Assembly (NCBI GenBank): GCA_045594885.1
Contig: JAZNZJ010000088.1
Span: 1-6,498 of the forward strand
Length of the DNA: 6,498 nt
Source of the DNA: Fimenecus sp045594885
GTDB lineage: Bacteria; Bacillota; Clostridia; Oscillospirales; Acutalibacteraceae
Direction: 5' to 3'
In this document: in pieces, positions 1 to 3,700 of the stretch
How the letters are laid out: the number at the start of each line of letters is the position of its first letter
Numbering within the stretch: the stretch's first letter is position 1
Made by a program: the position numbers and the translations under genes
The notes under the pieces: model-generated
Database searches by the model: none
Seen by the model: the letters and a program-made list of their open reading frames with translations, nothing else
Told to the model about the DNA's origin: nothing

Positions 1-261
1 TGCTTGAGGTGTATTAGGTGCAACAACTGATACAAAATCACCTTTTTTTACCCCACTCGCCAATAAGGACTGTGCAACGAGTTCAATTTGTGCAATCATC
101 TGTGAAAATGTTATTTTTTTATTTTGAAATTCCAACGCATAATAATCAGGATATTTCTCTGCAGTTTCTTTAAGTAATGAAACCATTGAAAATTCAGGAT
201 ATTCAGGTCTGAAATTTTCAGGTGCGTGATTATCACTCCAAATATTTCTACTTCTATCCAT
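1..261 (-). CDS. AMP-forming acyl ligase, N-terminal part (runs off left edge)
   Basis: This is the first 87 residues of an adenylate-forming enzyme of the acyl-CoA synthetase / fatty acyl-AMP ligase superfamily. These enzymes activate a carboxylic acid with ATP to an acyl-AMP and pass it to CoA or a carrier protein. The protein starts MDRSRNIWSDNHAP. Residues about 24-45 read as the usual N-terminal lead (FSMVSLLKETAEKYPDYYAL), followed by the A1-like segment KKITFSQM and the segment SGVKKGDFVSVVAPNTPQA, which matches the GVKKGDxVxxxxPNxP block of this superfamily. The catalytic P-loop and substrate pocket lie outside the window, so substrate and acceptor cannot be called. The start is supported by a strong ribosome binding site 9 bases upstream. 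The gene is divergent from the NRPS and directly downstream of the panD remnant. By context it may supply an acyl starter to the NRPS, but a housekeeping acyl-CoA synthetase is not excluded. Confidence 0.88.
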   Translation of the reverse strand, partial: MDRSRNIWSDNHAPENFRPEYPEFSMVSLLKETAEKYPDYYALEFQNKKITFSQMIAQIELVAQSLLASGVKKGDFVSVVAPNTPQA

Positions 262-270
262 TCAGCAAAT

Positions 271-280
271 CACCTCTTTT
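271..280 (-). promoter_or_regulatory. Ribosome binding site of the acyl ligase
   Basis: Read on the minus strand the bases are AAAAGAGGTG, a strong Shine-Dalgarno sequence (AGAGGTG). It lies 9 bases before the ATG at 261-259. It fixes the start of the ligase gene and shows that the ligase has its own translation signal, although it sits only 39 bases after the panD remnant stop codon. Confidence 0.8.
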
Positions 281-300
281 TTTTATGTTAAAAACTATAT

Positions 301-520
301 TCATTTTATTTCTCCGTGTTTTTCGTATTGTGTTACTTCAGTAATCTCATTTTTATCATTAACAAAAACTACTTTAGGGTAATGATTTTTATTTTCTTTC
401 GGTGTAATTTGAACATATGCCATAATTATCACCTTATCGCCTACTTCAACACATTGAGCCGCCTCATAAACAGAAAATTGTCTTATCTTCTGTATTGACG
501 GAATTCAATTTATTATATCA
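301..520 (-). pseudogene. panD: Aspartate 1-decarboxylase (PanD) C-terminal remnant
   Basis: The minus strand has an open stretch of 67 codons (504-304, stop TGA at 303-301) whose product contains EAAQCVEVGDKVIIMAYVQ, then HYPKVVFVNDKNEITEV. These closely follow the PanD C-terminal half (NGAAARLVQVGDxVIIxxYA, then HxPKVxxVDExNxIVE). PanD makes beta-alanine from aspartate for pantothenate and CoA. Intact PanD is about 115-130 residues, self-cleaves before a Ser near residue 25, and needs a Tyr near residue 58; that whole N-terminal part is absent. The frame is closed by TGA at 507-505, with no plausible start codon before the homologous segment. The neighbouring frame (517-467) reads YNKLNSVNTEDKTIFCL, whose end resembles the PanD VICL segment, so a frameshift near 464-472 may have split the gene. 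I call it a decayed gene. The alternatives are a sequencing error or a separate PanD-like C-terminal peptide. It reads in the same direction as the ligase and ends 39 bases before it. Confidence 0.72.
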
Positions 521-625
521 CACCATTTATATAAAAACAAGAGTTACAATTACACAGAATATTATAATACTGTTATTTTCAAGCAATTGTGACAAAAATT
601 AGCATTCATATGACACTCCAATTTC
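521..625. other. Divergent intergenic stretch, mostly unassigned
   Basis: This AT-rich stretch lies between the panD remnant and the NRPS promoter. I found no coding sequence on either strand with family-like content. If panD was once complete, its first half should lie here, but I could not recognise the KIHRATVT-type N-terminus or the GSIT cleavage site in any minus-strand frame, which suggests deletion or heavy decay. The stretch must also hold any promoter for the leftward ligase transcript. Confidence 0.5.
554..573 (-). promoter_or_regulatory. Possible -10 box inside an imperfect palindrome for the leftward transcript
   Basis: On the minus strand bases 566-561 read TATAAT. They lie inside a 20-base imperfect palindrome (554-573, outer arms ACAG and CTGT, 7 of 10 pairs matching). 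No convincing -35 hexamer is found 16-18 bases upstream on that strand. In such AT-rich DNA a TATAAT occurs easily by chance, so this is only a candidate promoter for the panD remnant and ligase unit. Confidence 0.25.
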
Positions 626-654
626 TTGACATTGTACACGAATATATATATAAT
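626..654 (+). promoter_or_regulatory. Consensus sigma-A promoter of the NRPS gene
   Basis: TTGACA at 626-631 and TATAAT at 649-654 are both perfect consensus hexamers, separated by exactly 17 bases. This predicts transcription start near 660-662 and a 5' leader of about 65 bases before the NRPS start codon. A promoter this strong in front of a giant biosynthetic gene suggests that expression is held down by a repressor or other control. The -10 box is part of an inverted repeat that could be the operator. Confidence 0.85.
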
Positions 655-677
655 TAGTTTATATATATCTAATTATA
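649..677. repeat. Inverted repeat over the -10 box, candidate operator
   Basis: TATAATTAG at 649-657 and CTAATTATA at 669-677 are perfect 9-base reverse complements around an 11-base AT spacer. The left arm contains the entire -10 hexamer and the right arm lies just past the predicted transcription start. A dimeric repressor bound here would block RNA polymerase. The spacing of arm centres is 20 bases, about two helical turns, which suits a dimer on one DNA face. The AT-rich background lowers the surprise, but the G/C pair closing each arm is also conserved. Confidence 0.5.
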
Positions 678-712
678 ATCATCGTATTTTATATACACGA
701 AAAACTCAATTC

Positions 713-718
713 AAGGGG
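713..718 (+). promoter_or_regulatory. Ribosome binding site of the NRPS
   Basis: AAGGGG (713-718) lies 8 bases before the ATG at 727. It is a good Shine-Dalgarno match and decides the start. The encoded C domain motif (LTSSQ) begins 5 residues later, so no longer N-terminus is expected. Confidence 0.8.
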
Positions 719-726
719 TATCTAAA

Positions 727-3700
727 ATGAAGTTTAAATTGACATCTTCACAAATGAATTTCTACAACAAGAATTTCACTCTGGACAGTCAAATCTGGAA
801 TCAGGGTGTTATGGAGATTTTCCCAAAAGTATATTCCTACAAAGAAATTAACGACGCATATAATAAGCTTGTAGAAACTCATGATAGCCTCCGTGTAAAA
901 CTTGTAGAAACAGAAGATGGTGTTGTTGCTGATGTTAGAGAGCACGAGTACATAAACTACCGTTTTTGGCAGGTTGAAACTGAAGAAGAACTTATGAAAA
1001 AGGCTCAGGATTTTCTCAATGAGCCCACTGACCGCTATGGCCTTTTGGTTGACTGTGCAGTTTTTCAGACACCTACCACATCGGGTATTATGATTAATGC
1101 TCACCATATTGTTGTTGACGGTTACAGTGCCTTTGTTATGTCAGAGCATATCAATGAATTTTTAAAAGATTTGAATTTTGCACCCGTTATTCAAAAATAC
1201 CCCGATTATGTTGAAGCAGAAGAAAAGCACAAGCAGTCACGACGTTATGATAAAGCAAAAGATTTTTGGCTAAAAGAGTTTTCAAACAAGCCGAATTGCA
1301 ATATTTTCGCTGCAAAGGGCAACATTCTTGACTTTTCTTCTGAAGAAGTAAACTCCGTAATCCCAAAAGACTTATTTTACGCAATCAACAAATTCTGTCA
1401 AGAAAATGAAATTTCCGTTACATCTTTTTTCAATGCCGTTTACGGAATATACATCTCAAGAATATACGATACCTCATCTTTCACTATGGGTGTACCCGTA
1501 CTTAACCGAACAACACAATCTGAACTTAACACAATCGGTTTATATATGCATGTATTGCCAATGGTGTGCAACATTGTCGATAATGCATCTTTCATACACA
1601 ATGTAAAACAAATTGAAGACTCGCAACTGAATTTGCTGAGACACCAAAAATTTACACAGACCGATATTAAAGAAGCTTTGAGGTCTATTAATTATGAAGC
1701 AAATAATCTTTTTAGTGTTGCTACTGACTATCAGTCTTTCACAACAAATAATGAGTATGAAATGCTAATTAAATACTGTAATTATCTTGCAACTCCTTTA
1801 GAAATACATTTACAAAGTTTCAGTGAAGAACTTCACAAATTTAAAATTCGCTATAGAACATCTTATTTCAATGAACAAGATGTAAAAGAAATGATGCTGT
1901 CCATTATAAATATAATGCGATATGTCATTGAACACCCTAATGAAAGTGTCAACAAAATCTCTTTTTATTCTGACGAAGAAATTCAAAAGGCATTACTTTT
2001 TTCTTCAGGTGAAGAAAACGCCCCTATTGTACAAGGCAATGTCATAGAAAATATCGAAATTAAGGCAGAATCCATACCGAATTTAACCGCAATAGTTGCA
2101 ACTGACAATTCATTGACCTACAAAGAATTAAACGAAAGTGCAAACCAAATCGCAAATACACTCATAGACAAAGGAATTGGCAAAGGTGATATTGTCGGCA
2201 TCAAACTTTCAAGAACAAGCAAATATTTAGTTGCTTTACTTGGTGTGCTCAAAACAGGTGCTGCATATTTACCCATTGACCCCACTCACCCAAAAGATAG
2301 AATAGATTACATTCTCACAGACAGCAACGCAAAATTATGCATTACTGAAGACAATATAAATGAATTGCTTGAAAATGCAAATACAAAAAATCCTGATATA
2401 AAAATATCGGGTGATGCGCTTTGCTATTGTATTTACACATCGGGTAGTACGGGCAAACCAAAAGGTGTAATGATACAGCATAAGAATTTGTGTTGGTATA
2501 TGTCAGCATTGATGAACATTTATGGCACAGAGCCTGTAAATATGCCATTCTTCACTTCTCAAGCTGTTGACTTATCAGTTACATCCATCTTCTTACCATT
2601 AGCAACCGGTGGAACAACATATTTCTATGACAATGATTTATTAAATGATTTGTCTGATATTTTCAACAATAAAGAACTTAATATAATCAAACTCACTCCA
2701 ACACATATGCAGATTATTCAACAGCATATCAACGAAAAAAATCTAACAAACTTAAAGCATTTAATTGTTGGTGGTGAACAACTTTATCGTTCTACCTGTA
2801 TTGAATTCCTTGAGAAATTTGGTGCACATATAAAAATACACAACGAATACGGACCAACTGAAACCACTGTGGGCTGTGGTGATTATGTATTCTCTTTTGA
2901 AGATAGTGATACCGCAGTTTCAATAGGTCATCCTACAAACAATGTTCATATGTATATCGTTGACAAACACAATAATTTGTTGCCAATAGGTGTAATAGGA
3001 GAATTATGTGTTGCCGGTGACGGTGTATGTGCAGGTTATCTTAACAACCCTGAACTCACAAATGAGAAGTTTATTGACAATCCATTCGGTAAAGGCAAAC
3101 TCTACAAAACGGGTGACTTGGCATATTGGCGAGAAGACGGTCAAATCTGTTATGTGGGTAGAAATGACTTCCAAGTAAAGATTAACGGACAGAGAATTGA
3201 ATTAGGTGAAATTGAGAACGCTATCGCAGAAATCGATGGTGTGGTTCAGTGTGCTGTAATTGTGAGAAAGCAATACATCTGTGCTTTCTACACTGGTAAA
3301 GAACTTGACACAAAAGAATTTAGGGCAATTCTCTCTGCTAAACTTCCAAGATATATGGTTCCCCATATTTTCACACATCTCGAAGAAATGCCATTGACAG
3401 CAAGTGGTAAGGCAAACAGAAATGCATTGCCTGAAATTGACCTTGAAAACATCTCAACAGAAACAGAATATGTTGCACCGGAAACAGAAGAAGAAATAGC
3501 ATTGGCAGAGGTTATCTCATTAGTATTAAGAACTGAAAATGTCAATATGCTTGACAATTTCTTTAATATGGGTGGTGACTCAATTACAGCCATCTATGTA
3601 GTTTCAGAGCTTGATGAAAAGGGATATGAGCTTCACGTTGCAGATATTATGCAAAATGATACTCTTTCAGATATTGCAAAAGCAATGAAATCGACATCCA

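Noticed and set aside
316..498. Plus-strand open frame of 60 codons rich in Phe, Ile and Asn
   Set aside because: It lies antisense to the panD remnant, whose family match on the minus strand explains the DNA. It has no ribosome binding site or family-like content.
641..668. AT dinucleotide runs before and inside the inverted repeat as a possible microsatellite
   Set aside because: Only 4-5 dinucleotide units each, in a promoter region where AT-rich melting sequence is expected.
521..726. Riboswitch, T-box, tRNA, CRISPR or terminator in the intergenic region
   Set aside because: The NRPS leader is only about 65 bases and very AT-rich. No GC-rich stem with a U run, no tRNA-like or T-box motif, and no spaced repeats were found.
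748..1107. Minus-strand open frame of 119 codons
   Set aside because: It is fully antisense to the first condensation domain, which carries clear motifs; this is a shadow frame.
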